From: Amyelois transitella
Taxonomy: Eukaryota > Arthropoda > Insecta > Lepidoptera > Pyralidae
DNA length: 64,000 nt
Assembly (NCBI RefSeq): GCF_032362555.1
Contig: NC_083506.1
Span: forward strand, 5,379,501-5,443,500
Direction of reading: 5' to 3'
Part shown: positions 41,299-53,875 of the stretch, in pieces
Layout of the letters: each line of letters opens with the position of its first letter
How positions within the stretch are numbered: the stretch's first letter is position 1
The notes under the pieces: model-generated
Seen by the model: only the letters and a program-made list of their open reading frames with translations
The model's database searches: none
Told to the model about the DNA's origin: nothing
Position numbers and translations under genes: made by a program

Positions 41299-41639
41299 GA
41301 TAAGGAAACCGCTGCATTAAAACACACACTTTTCACTTACACACTAAAATTATCACTAAAAACACTAGATAACAACATAATTTCACTGCACTTTCACACA
41401 CACACACTCCGAACGACCGGGCGCCATGTTGAAATTATTTCAATCATGGCCGACTAAACAGTGTTGATTGAACCAAAAAAAATATGTTAATATTGCCATT
41501 ATCGTCAACATTTTTATAGCAAACTTATCAAGAAAGCTGAAAGCAAAGGATTTTAGTTATGTCCTTGATACTTCACATAACAATACTTTTGACGAGGGAA
41601 AATTTAAAATAATTAATAACATTTACACCTACCAAGTTT

Positions 41640-42160
41640 CCAGCAGATGGAAAGAGAGATAGTGATATTGAAAGAACTTGGTGAATGGAGTGTCGCATGC
41701 CTTTATGAATGGTCAGAAGTTGGCTAAAAAGGCTCGCCTGGCGGTGCATAATGGCGTGTTGGTCCCAACACTTATGTATATGCAAGTGGGGTATAGTAGA
41801 AAAAGCAAGAAAGTAGAATGAACGCGTTTAAATGAAAGCACTTAAGAGTACGATCGGTGTAGTTGATTTTGAATTAAAATTGAGAGACAGGATAAGGAAC
41901 AGCGTGATAAGGAAATGTTGTGATGTAAAAGAAGATTTAGTAACAGGAATTGAAAAGGGTATGCTTTGATGGTTTTGTCATGTCGAGATGATGAATGAAA
42001 GCAGGTTGACTAAGCGAATATGTAGTATATAATATGAATGGGACTGGTGGAGTGGAAAAAACCTAGACAAACGTCCCTTGATCAAATCAGAGACGTTCTG
42101 GCAAAAGGTCAGGTCAAAAGTACCCGTAACCAACGAGCTTGCATAAAGAGAATCTTGGTT
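41640..42160 (+). pseudogene. Degraded RTE LINE copy
   Basis: Plus strand. Blocks match the RTE C-terminal third in order: SDIER, GVSHAFMNGQKLAKKARLA, GVLVPTLMY, LRDRIRNSVIRKCCDVKED, TGIEKGML, and the final VKSTRNQRACIKRI. Frames shift repeatedly and the 3' tail is missing. Confidence 0.72.
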
Positions 42161-42724
42161 ACCATCTAATACCAAAATACTCCTCGAATCATACGAAACC
42201 AAACTCGACGAGGTTCTTCAGAAAAACATACGTTTTGGTTAATATCAGAATTCAGAACTAAGGGTGTAATTAAAGTTTCTTTCAATGAGTAGCCGGTAAG
42301 TGGGTCAAATTTAATTTAGAAGAATTGATTACTTTTGTCAGATCAAGACGAAAATTATATTCAATAAAAGCTTGTAAAGAAAATATATTATGTAAATTTA
42401 TTCTCAATTTCTGCTATTGTGTACTCAGTGGATTCATGGTGATCCTACACTTTCCCCGGCTTGCATACCTAGATATTTTTTTTACTAGTGAATGCCGCCG
42501 ACTTATGTTATTAACGACCGAGGTTTTATCGACTCGGGCAGACTTTGACCGATTTCAATTCAAAAAGAAATTAAAAGCTTGCTTCTTAAATAATGTTTTT
42601 TATCATTTGATTGTATATTTTGATCACAGCACAAATTAAGCATAAAAACTTAGCAATATTCTATGAATTTCTATATAATGTTATGTTGACTCTTAATTTT
42701 TTTAAATGTCTGTGTTATTTCTAG

Positions 42725-42800
42725 TCGCGTCTATATGTTTTGCGGGGTAGACAGAGCCAACAGTCTTGAAGAGACCGATAGACCACGTTCAACTGTTTAG
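42725..42800 (-). repeat. Family-A repeat tail (minus)
   Basis: Reverse complement of the family 3' half: GCGGGGTAGACAGAGCCAAC AGTCTTGAAG followed by CCACGTTCAACTGTTTAGC. Confidence 0.65.
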
Positions 42801-43356
42801 CTTTATGATAGAAATGAGATTCAAATAGACATGCTAGCCTACAAAATTTTGCATGCCTGGAGGGGTAAATACATATCTACACAGTTTTGTGACATTTTAA
42901 TTATGGTATTTTAAAAAATAATGTTGTCTTTATTGTAACTGCCATAGTTGTGTTTTAACTAGAATAAAACCAATACATTTGGTTTTGCGTTATTATTACA
43001 TTATGCAATAAATATTTTGAGTTTGAGACCTATTACATGACAACGATTGTGAATAGGAGGGCTGGAGGAACTTTCATTGCCACTACACAAGATATGAAAA
43101 AAGTATTGTCTGTGCTTGAAATACCTATACTTCATTGTCAGTTCAGTAATCTTGTCAAGCAATTTATAATTTACAAGACATTGACTTAACTGTTTCTTGT
43201 CAAATTTGAATCAAATTTTTATAATTATAACGTATACCTACCCAAGCAGGCTTAATTTTATAATTTGTGTTGTGATTCGATATAAATCTTAAAACCATTT
43301 ATCTTACTTTTAGCTACTACTAATACATCGAACTGCTTTCTTGTTCATAATTTATT

Positions 43357-46300
43357 ATGGATACATCTACAAGTTTACTGGTTTCTACGTCGCAAAAATT
43401 TAAATATTCAAAGGAAATAATTTGTGCTTTGGATGCAATATTTGTTTACCCAAAATTGGTAATAATTGAAGACAATCGTACTATAAGAATTTTGGATTTA
43501 ATTGATATACGTGATAAGGACGTTGATGCAATTAGAAATAAACCATATGATTTCGATAATGACATATTGGACAGTACTTTATCACAAAATAATATCTGGG
43601 TGATTTTAAAAACTGGTGAAATTTTCGTTATTGACCTAAACTGCGGGTCATGCATAAAAGTATTTATAGAAAACCACCAAAATCTAAAATTTCATCAAAT
43701 TGAAAGTGACGGAAGTAATATATTTCTTGTGAATGAAGATGGAGAGTGTTTTTCGGTTTCCTTAATTACTGAAGACTTTAATGAAAATCCAGATAATTCT
43801 ATTGAAACGTATAAAATTAGTGTCAAGAGATCAAATTTTCGTCGAACTACATTAGAGGCTCTCAGGCAAAAACCCTCTATTTATGGACTGGATTTATATC
43901 TATCAGGATCTGATATATTATTGAGGTGCCCTATGACTGGACTGGAAAGAATTTTGCCTACGAATAAGTTTTTTGAACATGTTGTGCCATGGGGTAATAC
44001 TGCAGTGCTAGTGGACAAGTCAGGCATGTACATTATAGACTTGGAAGATGCTGGAATTTTGTATGAATTTGGAAAAAATGAAGGTTATTATTACCCTGTG
44101 GGCAGTTATGAAAATATTTTTTATTACATATTATGGGATGATAAAGAGGTAGGTAATCATTCTTCTTATTAGTTGCTTTTGTTTTGAAAAATATACATAT
44201 TCCTCACAGTAAGGTAAGCACTCAAAATAATGCACATAACAATGAAACTATGTACATGGCCAAGGTTTGAATCTGTGCCTTCTGGTATATCATAGTTTTT
44301 ATTACTATCCTACCACTTTGCAACAATTACCTACCAACTATGAATGTTTTATTTACTCTTCTAAATAAAACATTCATAGTTGGTAGGTGCACAATATGCA
44401 TTTTTAACTTTGTACAGCTTCTTTGTTGGCTTGGTAGCAAAGAAATATTGATAGTGTGGGCCACCTGCTTCTTTTATCAAAAGTCAATCAATGGAAGGGC
44501 TAATAAACTTGGGATTCTTCAAGTTGAAGAATTCAGATGGTTTTAAAATATCAGTAAATTTGAATTTGAAATCCTTCATTAATCCATGCAGCTGAATATG
44601 ACCTTACAATCTTTTTCAAGTCTATTGGTTCTGTCTACTCTATATATGATAAAGACATGATTTTTATGTATGTATTTAACAACTATTGTCCCAGGCAACA
44701 ATTTAGCCAAACAAAAGTGCCGTGTGGTTCCCGGCACTATTACAAAAAAGAATAGGACCACTCCATCTCTTTCCCATGGATGTCGTAAAAGGCGACTAAG
44801 GGATAGGCTTATAAACTTAGGATTCCTCTTTTAGGCGATGGGCTAGCAACCTGTCACTATTTGAATCTCGGTTCTATCATTAAGCCAAATAGCTGAACGT
44901 GGCCATTCAGTCTTTTCAAGACTGTTGGCTCTGTCTACCCCGCAAGGGATATAGACGTGATCATATGTATGTATGTATGTATGTAAAAGTACACACCAAA
45001 AGTAATGTTGGTCTTTATTTTATTGTAATGGCTCTGTATCATCTTTGGATGTTCGGGTTCCACCCTCCACAGCAGTGTTTCAGGGCCCAGGATAATGTGT
45101 AATCTAATATTTTATAATAATGCAACTGTTATTATTTTTTTTAAACATGGTTCCTGGCACTAATATAAAAAGGAATAGGACCACTCTATCTCTTTTCCAT
45201 GGATGTCTTAAAAGGCGGCTAAGGGATAGGCTTATATACTTGGGATTCTACTTTTAGGCGATGGGCTAGCAACCTGTCACTATTTGAATCTCAATTCTAT
45301 TATTATGCCTGACGGCTGAACATGGCCTGTCAGTTTTTCCAGACTGCTGGCTCTGTCTACCCCGCAAGGGATATAGAGGTGATTATATGAATGACAGTAA
45401 ATTAATAACATTATTAATTTTCAGGTTTATCTGTGTACTGCTTGGAATTCCACAACAGAACCATTTGAAAGTTTTCATAACACAAGCTGCCTTAATAGCA
45501 CCACTTCGAGACTATCATCTGAGGAGGCCCTTAAACAACAATTGCAAAATTTAATTGAAGTTACTACTTTAGATGTAAAACCTAATGAGGTAATAGCTCA
45601 AGTTGGACCACTTTTTGAGAAAATAAAAGATTTCCACTTTTTGTTAAAGTATGCCAAAAAACTTTGTCAAATCAATATTGCTTTTAAGTTGCTTTTATAT
45701 CCACTTCAAGTACAAATTTACTCAGCAGGAGATCAAGATCTTATTTACCAAATAAGTGATCTCATTATAAAAGTAGATCTCTTAGAATACATTAAATTCA
45801 GAGGTAATAGCTATTATGAAGACACTAATTTGTATGAACAAACCTTTAGAGAACTTTGTATTTTGTTTATAAAGAAATCAGACTTAGATTTAGCATCAAT
45901 CTGTTGGTTGAAATATACTGAAATGAAACTTGCTCTTACACATAATGATATAATAGATATTATAGATTCTATACCCCATAACATTAAATTAGGTGCACTT
46001 ATAATTTGGTTAAAAAATTTTGTTCCATCACTTTTAGATAACAACCCGTTTTTTATTGATTTGTTTGTTAAGTGGACTATGATAAGAGTTTTTGAATTAG
46101 AAAAGTCTGGATATTGGCCTAAAATAGGATTAAAATTTATAGAAGAAATTACAAATGTTTTGGAGTCTTCATTAAAGACAGTGACCATTAGACCTATTTC
46201 TATGGATGATCTTGATATCCTAAAAGATCATATCAATCATATCATAGAATTGAAAGAAAAATATAGAATTAACATGCTGTTAGCTGAATTAAGTTCCCTA

Positions 46301-49300
46301 AGCCCTAATGAGGTGGCACTTATAATGCTGCACAGGTGTTACACTGAAGACATGGAATTATTTCTTCAGAACTATTTGCCCCCGTATACATCAAGACATT
46401 TCATTGATATGGATGATACTCTACGTACATTTATAGAAAGTGAGGCTGCTTCTAGTGGTGGAGGTGTTGATGGCACCAGATTGAAAATATTGTTAAACTC
46501 TTTTCGTTCAACCACCACAAGACTTGACTGTCTTCTCAAAGTTCTAAAGGTTCTTGATGTTCCATGGAGTGACACTGTTGTGGATTTGGCAGTAGTTGCT
46601 GCTGCTTCAGCTACCAAAGATTTTACAATGTCTGAAGCAGACTGTACTTTAGCTCAAGAAATACAAATAGAATTGAAGTATGCTAATGTTAAAGTAGTTC
46701 TGAAAAAGTACAATTTTCCTCTTTCATGTACCGATTATATGATTGTTCTTCATAAAATAGTAAGTGCACAAGTTGTCAACTTGCAAGATCTTAGAATAAT
46801 TATAAATGTTATGACATTATCTAAAAATTATGGTCATGTTTTATACATTGTAAGATGTCTTCAAGATAATGACACTACAATTGCTTTGGATTATTTTAAT
46901 ACCTTGGAAAATAACGAAAAGAAACTTCTACTGAAAGCCATGATGTCAAAATATGAACAAGTAATAAGTTTAAATTTATTAGATAATGTGAAAATTGAGA
47001 GAAATTATTTAGATTTTTTAAAAGGAACTAAAATGTTAAATATTGTTCAGATCAGTGATCTAGAAAATATATATCATCTTAAAAATTCTTACAACATCAC
47101 ATTATGTATAAATACCATATATAAGGAAGATGTTTGCAATAATGAATGTACTGCATGGAATCCTAGAGATGGATATTCAACCAGCACTGTGACTAGACTC
47201 ACACAAACAAATAAACCCAGTCATTTCACACTCCTATCTCTCTTACGTCGCTCATCCACAAGTCATACAGTACGAAATTTAATTGAAAATCTTATAACCC
47301 ATTTTACACTTGAAGGTTATTCAAATACTGGCGAGTTTGTTTTATCTATTTTCAAAGATGGCGAAAATTCTTCATTGCTATTAAATTCCATTGATATCTT
47401 AGTTGAGCTTGCCAGCAATTGTGCTGAAGAGCACCTACATTATTTGGTTAATATTTTATGTGTAATGAATGCATTACAGAATGCAAATATTATTCTTAAA
47501 AATTTGTCAGTAGTGTGGAAGTTTCACTATATTTTCCTACCTATGTCATCACATATGGGAATCAATAATTTAATTGATTTTTATGCAAACTTTTCGCACC
47601 GAAGCATATGTTTATCATCTTTGTACACAGAAAGATGCGATTTCACACCATTTAATATAATTGCAAGTATATTGGGTATTTATACTCAGACAAATAATGT
47701 GACAAATATGGATTTTATAATGATAAAAAATAAAATTGTAAAAAAACTTTTACATAAACTTGTTTGTTCACAAGAAATTGATGAACTTTTATTAACAGCA
47801 TTACTTATAATTTTAAGTAAATGTGAAGCAAACGATGACAGTTACTGGCTTTTAGAGATTCTGCAGGGCCAAACTGATTCTTTGTCCCCTGCAATTATGA
47901 CATATCTCACATGCCCACTAATAAGACGTACCTTTGCTCTGGATAATATTGCTCCTACGAACAAAATGCCTTATCGTCCTCAGTACATTCTCAAATCTAA
48001 ATTTAATATTAATTTAGCAGAAGTCGTTCTCCCTGACAGTAGTGAAGAAACATGGGATGTTAAAGTTATTGCATTTTATGTTTTAAGACAATATCCTAAT
48101 ACTTCTTTCGAAAGACTCGTAGAATTATGTCGTGCTTTAGATGTTTCATTAAATGACGGATTGTCTTTGCAACTAATATCAATATTGACATCATGGGAGT
48201 TAAAATATAAAGTAATGCATGATGAACTTAACTGTCAACAAATTTATTATGAAAATGATGAAAAAGAAATAACTGAAAAATGTTTGGTTATTTGGAATAA
48301 CATAAGTAATAAGGAATTCTTGAAAGATATTTTAACAGACTTTTGGAGAAATGGAGAAGTAACACTGCATGGCAGAATGATTTCCGTAAACCCGTATTTT
48401 TATGAAGTTTATTTATGCATTTATCGGTTACTATTTGGATCGTCAGTGGAACTGAGAAATAAGAAGGAATACTTTTTACTAAATTTTCTCAAAACTTATA
48501 GAAGAAGCAGTACCCCAAAGCAATATGAATATGAACTATTTTCTGTTAAAGGTATGTTTCCAGAAATCGGTAACTATCGACTTCCATTTCAACTGTTCAT
48601 GCGGGAAGACATGTGGTCTAATTTGAAATCAGAAATTACTCTCGAAACTTATGAACGGTGGTTGCTTGTGGTTGCGCTGCTCGCGCTGGACCCTGATTTA
48701 CAAACCTCACGAGATATGATTTGCAGCAATGCTTTAAAACAAACTATGACAGCGAGGAAACGATCAGACAGTCTCGATTCCGCTGGTAAAGAAACTGAGC
48801 CATGGCGATTGACAACTCGTGAGGAACCCTTACTACGGGCCGCCCATCGATGTGTTAAGCACATCGCTAACATGGAATGGGCAGGCGCATGTTTGTTTTA
48901 TGTTTTACAAGGATGCGCAAGAGGAGCCGATCAAGTAGCTGCAGCTCAATTGTGTTACCAATTTGCTCAACGTTGGGCTGCTCTTCAACCAGGAAATCGA
49001 GCTGTGAAACAAATGGAAAGACTTCATGCTACTTTATCTACACGCCACGCTTTACATAAAATTGATTGGGCTTGTGAAGAATTTGTTCGTCTTTCTACAG
49101 AGCCAGCTCAACTGATTCGTGCAATGTATCTACATCCCGAATTTGTAGAAAAAATGAATCGCCATGATGTTAATCGTGCTGCAAATGAAATAGCTGACAA
49201 AAATGCCATCAATATAAGTTCTATACGAATTCAAATATTAGAGAATCTTCTGGACAAGACACAAGAAAAGAAGTCTAAAACTTTCTTGGGTTTGGATACT

Positions 49301-50131
49301 AAAGAATTAATGACAGCAAAGTACATATTAAAGGCAACTTGTCCTAAAATGGGCGCCATCTATTTATCTCGAATAGCTTTTGATGATGAAAGTGATCACA
49401 ATAAACGTAAAAAATTAAGAGCTCTGCAATGTTTGATGAGTGTTGTAGATTCCGATACTGCAGTGAAAGTTACCAATAAAGAGCGAGGAGAATGGTGGAC
49501 TTCTCTTTTAGAGTTAATATGCATTGTCAATTTAGAAAACATTGATATGCCATGGGTAGTGGCTACTTTCGTTCTAGATAAAATGGGAGCTCTTGAACAA
49601 TTACTGCAATCAGTGGGTACAAATGTAGATGGTCTTAAAATAGCAGCAGAACTTGCCCGCAGATATGGAAACACAAAGATAATTTGTAAACTTATTTCGC
49701 TTTTACTACATGCAGGTTTATATGAGGAAATAATTCCATTGCTCCTTAAAGTGTCATCCCCTCCAAATGATATATTATGTACTGCATGGCGTGCAATTCT
49801 GTTATCCCCATTTCAACATGCAGACCATCCAATTACAGAAAAACAAAGAGCAAAATGTCTTAATGTTATCAATTTATTGCCAATATGCCCTGTAATTAAA
49901 GATGAAGACTTAAAAGAGATATGGAAGCACTGTGTGCGTTGTAAATGTTTTGGTATGGGTTGCCTCGTATTACCTTATATGACTTCGGAAATGAGGCAAT
50001 CATTAATAGAATTACAAAAAATAGATAAAAGAAATCTAATAGCCAGTTTAAAAAATTTACAATCTGAAACATATCTTATTTCAGGAGCTATGTTTGTTTT
50101 GGAGAATTTACCTACTAAAAGTTACAGGTGA
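43357..50131 (+). CDS. KNTC1: Kinetochore-associated protein 1 (Rough deal, RZZ subunit)
   Basis: Two coding exons, 43357-44148 and 45425-50131, joined by GT-AG in phase 0, giving about 1832 aa. The N-terminal ~260 aa are beta-rich with no signal peptide, consistent with the Rod beta-propeller. The remainder is an alpha-solenoid. The C-terminal third aligns collinearly with human KNTC1: LKTYRRSSTPKQYEYELFSV then YRLPFQLFM; NAINISSIRIQILENLL; LRALQCLMSVVDSDTA; CPVIKDEDL. With Zw10 and Zwilch, Rod forms the RZZ complex that builds the kinetochore corona and recruits Spindly, dynein and Mad1 for the spindle checkpoint. Almost all of the protein lies in one 4.7-kb exon. It is shorter than human (about 2209) and fly (about 2089) proteins and stops about 75 aa before the human end. 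The stop region reads TACAG|GTGAAG, so a further spliced exon cannot be excluded, though none was seen downstream. Confidence 0.92.
44329..44388. repeat. Perfect 27-bp hairpin with 6-nt loop
   Basis: Arms 44329-44355 and 44362-44388 are exact reverse complements; loop CTCTTC. Lies in KNTC1 intron 1. Confidence 0.88.
44590..45400 (+). repeat. Three family-A repeats in tandem orientation in KNTC1 intron
   Basis: A tail fragment (about 44590-44672) is followed by two near-complete copies (about 44695-44985 and 45130-45398), all plus. Full copies begin near GTGCCGTGTGGTTCCCGGCA and run through AATAGGACCACTCCATCTC, CCATGGATGTCGTAAAAGG and GGGCTAGCAACCTGTCAC to the CTGTTGGCTCTGTCTACCCC tail and a TATG microsatellite (44964-44983). 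They fill most of the single KNTC1 intron. This is the best local reference for the family. Confidence 0.85.
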
Positions 50132-51047
50132 AGAGTTAACTGAGGTCTTAAATTAACATTCCTAGCTGTCCTGTTATTATAAAGACACTAGATTTTGCGC
50201 GGAGCTTCGCCCCTTGGGAATTTTCAGAAAAAAAGGAGTTATGTTATTCCTTAAGGTTTATTATCTGTGCCAAATTCTGTAAAAAACGTCCCCGAATTAA
50301 GTACAAACTAGTGTAGTAGTTAATGGTATGTATTATACCTATAAGCTTGTGTTTCAAACAAAGATACAGGTGTTAAACAGATTAAATCTTCTTTGATAAA
50401 ATAAATGAATAATATGATTTTCTCCATTCTCTATAAATGTCCATTTGCCATTAATATTATTCGAAACAAAATTAGGCGATCAAAAAGTTTATACCCTAAT
50501 CTACGAATCTACTGTACTGATTTGAATGAACCTTTTTTCTTTTACATTACATGGGTAATGAGCCTGGGGAAGAGGGATTTTGAAAACTGTAACACCTGAT
50601 AGAGAACAAATTATTGTTTTGTTTTGAAAAATAAATTCAGAAACTACATGATAATTTACCACAGTGTTAGAATGTACCTTTAGGAGTAACCTTAAGTAGT
50701 ACCTTTTCCCGGAAATTCCCATTGGTTCAAAAAAACCGAAAATTTACATATTTAACTCAATATTCATATTATTTCAATTTTATGATATAAATAATAGATA
50801 GATGTAGATAGATATTATTATGTAAGCACAATCAGTTACTGTGATTAAACTTTTTATGTTTAATAACTTCTGTAACAATTACAATTAAACAATATTTATA
50901 CTAAGAATAATAAACAAGGTAGTATAAGTTTTTGCTTATTAAACTTAAAGATACTATGTAAGTTATATATCTTTTTAGTTCTATGAAAGAAATGTAATCA
51001 ATAGATTTTATTACAGCCTTTTATTTAGACAGTTTTTTTTTACCATT
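50132..51047. other. Tail-to-tail interval KNTC1/ANKRD49
   Basis: Plus-strand AATAAA at 50400-50405 and 50630-50635 are candidate KNTC1 poly(A) signals. A CTAG followed by a GCGCGGAGCTTCGCCCC block at 50189-50215 marks a Helitron-like remnant that runs to about 50335. On the minus strand AATAAA occurs at 51047-51052 (overlapping the ANKRD49 stop), 51020-51025 and 51007-51012. No further coding sequence was recognised. Confidence 0.55.
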
Positions 51048-52106
51048 TTATTCAATGTTATGCTGCTCACGAACATAAGGATTATATGTGAATGCTTGGG
51101 AATGAATAAATGATGCAGCTGGTAACAGCATTTCAAATAAAGGAGAGTAGATTCCATGACCCCTGGCTAATTGTTCAGGAGTCTCGTCAGAGTTGTTAGG
51201 TTTATGCGCTAAATCCACAGTGTCTTCTCGAAGCATCAGAACCAATAAGGTTGATTTACTATGACTCATAGCTGCTGCTAAATGCATAGGAGATTGAGCT
51301 GGAAGAAAACAAAAAATTACTTGCCTAAAATGCAAAATTTGTCTGCTGCACTTGTATCCACAAAATATTGTTCTATCATATTTCTAGAAGATTTTTTGCA
51401 AACTTCTGATTTCTTGAGCTTTCTACAGCCAAGGTGTTTCATCATTATGCCAATTTGTACTTTAAATTAATGTACTTTCAGTAACAACAGCTAATTGAAA
51501 AGATCCACTATGAAAAAATAAATGATAAAAACAAAACTTACCACCATCTGAAAGAGCATGGGGGTTTGCTCCAGATGCTAACAGCCTTGCTACAACCTTA
51601 TAATTATTCCAATTACATGCTGAATGTAAAGGTGTCCAGCCAAGTTCTGTTGTAGCACTCACATTTGCTCCAACACTTAACAAATACGAAATGGCAGCAA
51701 TGTGATTGCCATATGCAGCCCGATGTAAAGGAGAATATCCATCAGAGTCTCGAGCTGATACAAGGCTTGGTTGTGATGTTAATAGTTCTTGTAATGAATC
51801 AACATCTCCATTTTCTGCTGCCCATAGAACATGATCAATAGGATTGGCTGTAACAAAAAGTAAACTATCATAGTGATCACCATATTTGTGTGAATATATT
51901 TAGTTTTTTTTACCGACAAGATAAACAAGTTTAATCATCTAGCTACCTTTAGGATTTTTAACTACATCGATATCTTGCTCAGCATCATCCCAACCAGACA
52001 CAAACATTCCAGCCGTTTTAGGGTTCTTTTTACATTTTTCTATTTCATCATGAATGTCTTGGAGGTTTTTAACATTAAAAGTATCATAATCTTCATCTTC
52101 TGACAT
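51048..52106 (-). CDS. ANKRD49: Ankyrin repeat protein, ANKRD49-like
   Basis: Three coding exons, 51947-52106, 51542-51847 and 51048-51298, both junctions in phase 1, giving 238 aa; human ANKRD49 is 239 aa. The N-terminal ~53 aa are acidic (MSEDEDYDTF, SGWDDAEQDIDVV). Exons 2 and 3 encode about four ankyrin repeats with the TPLH-type signatures GYSPLHRAAYGNH, GWTPLHSACNWNN and SPMHLAAAMSHSK, in the same order and spacing as ANKRD49. They are followed by the ETPEQLARG...YSPLFEML end. The ANKRD49 role is poorly defined; vertebrate work links it to germ-cell and autophagy or transcription effects, so no function is claimed here. The stop codon lies inside an AATAAA motif, suggesting a very short 3' UTR. 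Confidence 0.9.
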
Positions 52107-52159
52107 GATAAATCTAGGAAGCCAGTAAGTTTGAAAGTGATTTACCTATTTCTTAACAC

Positions 52160-52435
52160 TTTTTTGTAATATACAAAAAAGAATAGGACCACTTCATCTC
52201 TTTCCCATGGATTTCGTAAAAGGCGACTAAGGGATAGGCTTACAAACTTGAGATTCTTTTTTTTAGATGATGGGCTAGCAACCTGTCACTATTTTAATCT
52301 TATTTCTATCATCAAGCCAAAAAACTGAACGTGGCCGGTCATTAGTTATCAGTCTTTTTAAAACTGTTGGCTCTGTCTACCCCGCAAGGGTAAAGTATAA
52401 AGTAATATAGACGTGATCATATATATGTATGTATA
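52160..52435 (+). repeat. Family-A (SINE-like) repeat, near complete
   Basis: Contains AGAATAGGACCACTTCATCT, CTAAGGGATAGGCTTACAAA, GGGCTAGCAACCTGTCACT and the CTGTTGGCTCTGTCTACCCC tail. The tail has an insertion of about 14 bp (GTAAAGTATAAAGT) before ATATAGACGTGATCATA. Confidence 0.8.
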
Positions 52436-53590
52436 ATAAAAAATCTGTGTTTGAAATGAGTAAAAATATGTAATTCCTATTTCCCCGAACCCGGTTTCTC
52501 AGTAAAGTACTGCCTTTGGTTCTACCGGACTGTCCAAAGATCTTAATATATAATGACAAGTCACTCACAACCAAACAACAAAAATCACAGTACCTACAAC
52601 AAAAGACCACAAACTAAATAAAGATACCCCTACATAGGTTAGCTAGGTACCTACCTACTTAGCACAGATATGCCTACAAAGTAATAAATCCTGCCTAAAG
52701 TCACGTAATGACGTTGACAGTAAAAAATGACGTTAAGTCGATAATAAGTGTCGACTTAAGTGAAGTCATGTCGACGTCAAAAGAAACGAGCCGAGAGTGA
52801 TAGAAAACATAGGTCGCTTGTCCTGTTTTAACTTGTGAGAACATTTTGTTGCTACATTACACAAAAATTAGGTATTAAACATTGACATAAAGGACTTACC
52901 AAAAACGTTTACCAACCATTGCGGCCTATTTCAAATTTGTTTGGTCCCAGCCTTAGAGATACAAAAATGAGTCTATAGAATATGTCGACAATAGTCGATA
53001 TATTCAATTAATCGATAACATAACTATAAAGTAATTTAAGTTTTCAAGCACATGTTTGTTTATATATAATGAGAAGTTTTTTTTTTATGATTTTACATTG
53101 CCGACATGTAAAAATCCGGCCAAGTGTGAGTCAAACTCGCATACCACGTTCGGTTCGGCACCATCATTACGTTAGTTGGTTATTGTATTTTTTTTTAAAC
53201 GTAATATACAAAGTAAATTTTAAGCGTTATTAATATGGAGTAAAATATACAATAAAAAAAAACACGAATGAGAATATAGAATATTCTAAAGTGCCGGGAA
53301 CCATATGGCACGTGCAATGCAACTTTCAAATTCAAATATATGAGTACAAGTTTTCTCTAATGTACCTAATGCGCACAGAACTACAAAATGCCGCCATTTT
53401 TGGTCCAAGGCAATTTTGACTGACCTACCTGACCTGACTGACCTACCTATAAAAAGCTGACCTACCCAATCCAGGATCATGGTTAAAAGGTAACCACGGG
53501 CTAAAGCTCCAAAAAATGAGAATGTAACCCAGGACTCCAGGATGAACTGTTAATTATATTTTTTGTTAAATAATATAATGATAGGTATTA

Positions 53591-53875
53591 TCTATACTAA
53601 TATTATAAAGCTGAAGAGTTTGTTTGAACGTGCTAATCTCAGGAACTACTGGTAGGAATTGAAAAAATCTTTTTGCGTTGAATAGACCATTTATCGAGGA
53701 AGGCTTTGGGCTATATAGGTAAGATCACACTGCAACTATAAGAAGGAGCAAAGAAATAATGGAAATAATAAAATTGAAATAATGAAAAAAAAACGGGGAA
53801 AGTTATTCATCCTTGAGGGCTTCAATGATGCCCAAAATAACTATTCCACGCGAACGAAGTCGCGGGCACAGTTAG
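53591..53875 (+). mobile_element. Helitron-like non-autonomous element
   Basis: Runs from TCTATACTAATATTATAAAG to GTCGCGGGCACAGTTAG, preceded by A. The terminal CTAG has mutated to TTAG. About 285 bp, collinear with the copy at 26111-26372. Confidence 0.65.

Larger units (their letters stand above)
41299..43356. promoter_or_regulatory. Divergent interval between DOT1L and KNTC1
   Basis: Separates the DOT1L start (minus, 41298) from the KNTC1 start (plus, 43357). Near 41405-41460, on the minus strand, lies a GC-richer block with CATGGCGCCCGG and GGCCATGATTG, the likely DOT1L 5' UTR and start region. The middle holds a degraded RTE copy (41640-42160), a minus-strand family-A tail (42725-42800), and an unrecognised plus frame (42325-42639) whose end, FQFKKKLKACFLNNVFY, resembles retrotransposon C-termini. 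The last ~400 bp before KNTC1 are AT-rich with no clear core element. Confidence 0.5.

Noticed and set aside
43357..50131. NBAS-like alternative for the large plus-strand protein
   Set aside because: NBAS also has a propeller plus solenoid, but the C-terminal third follows KNTC1 block by block (LKTYRRS, YRLPFQLF, LRALQCL), so Rod is the better call.
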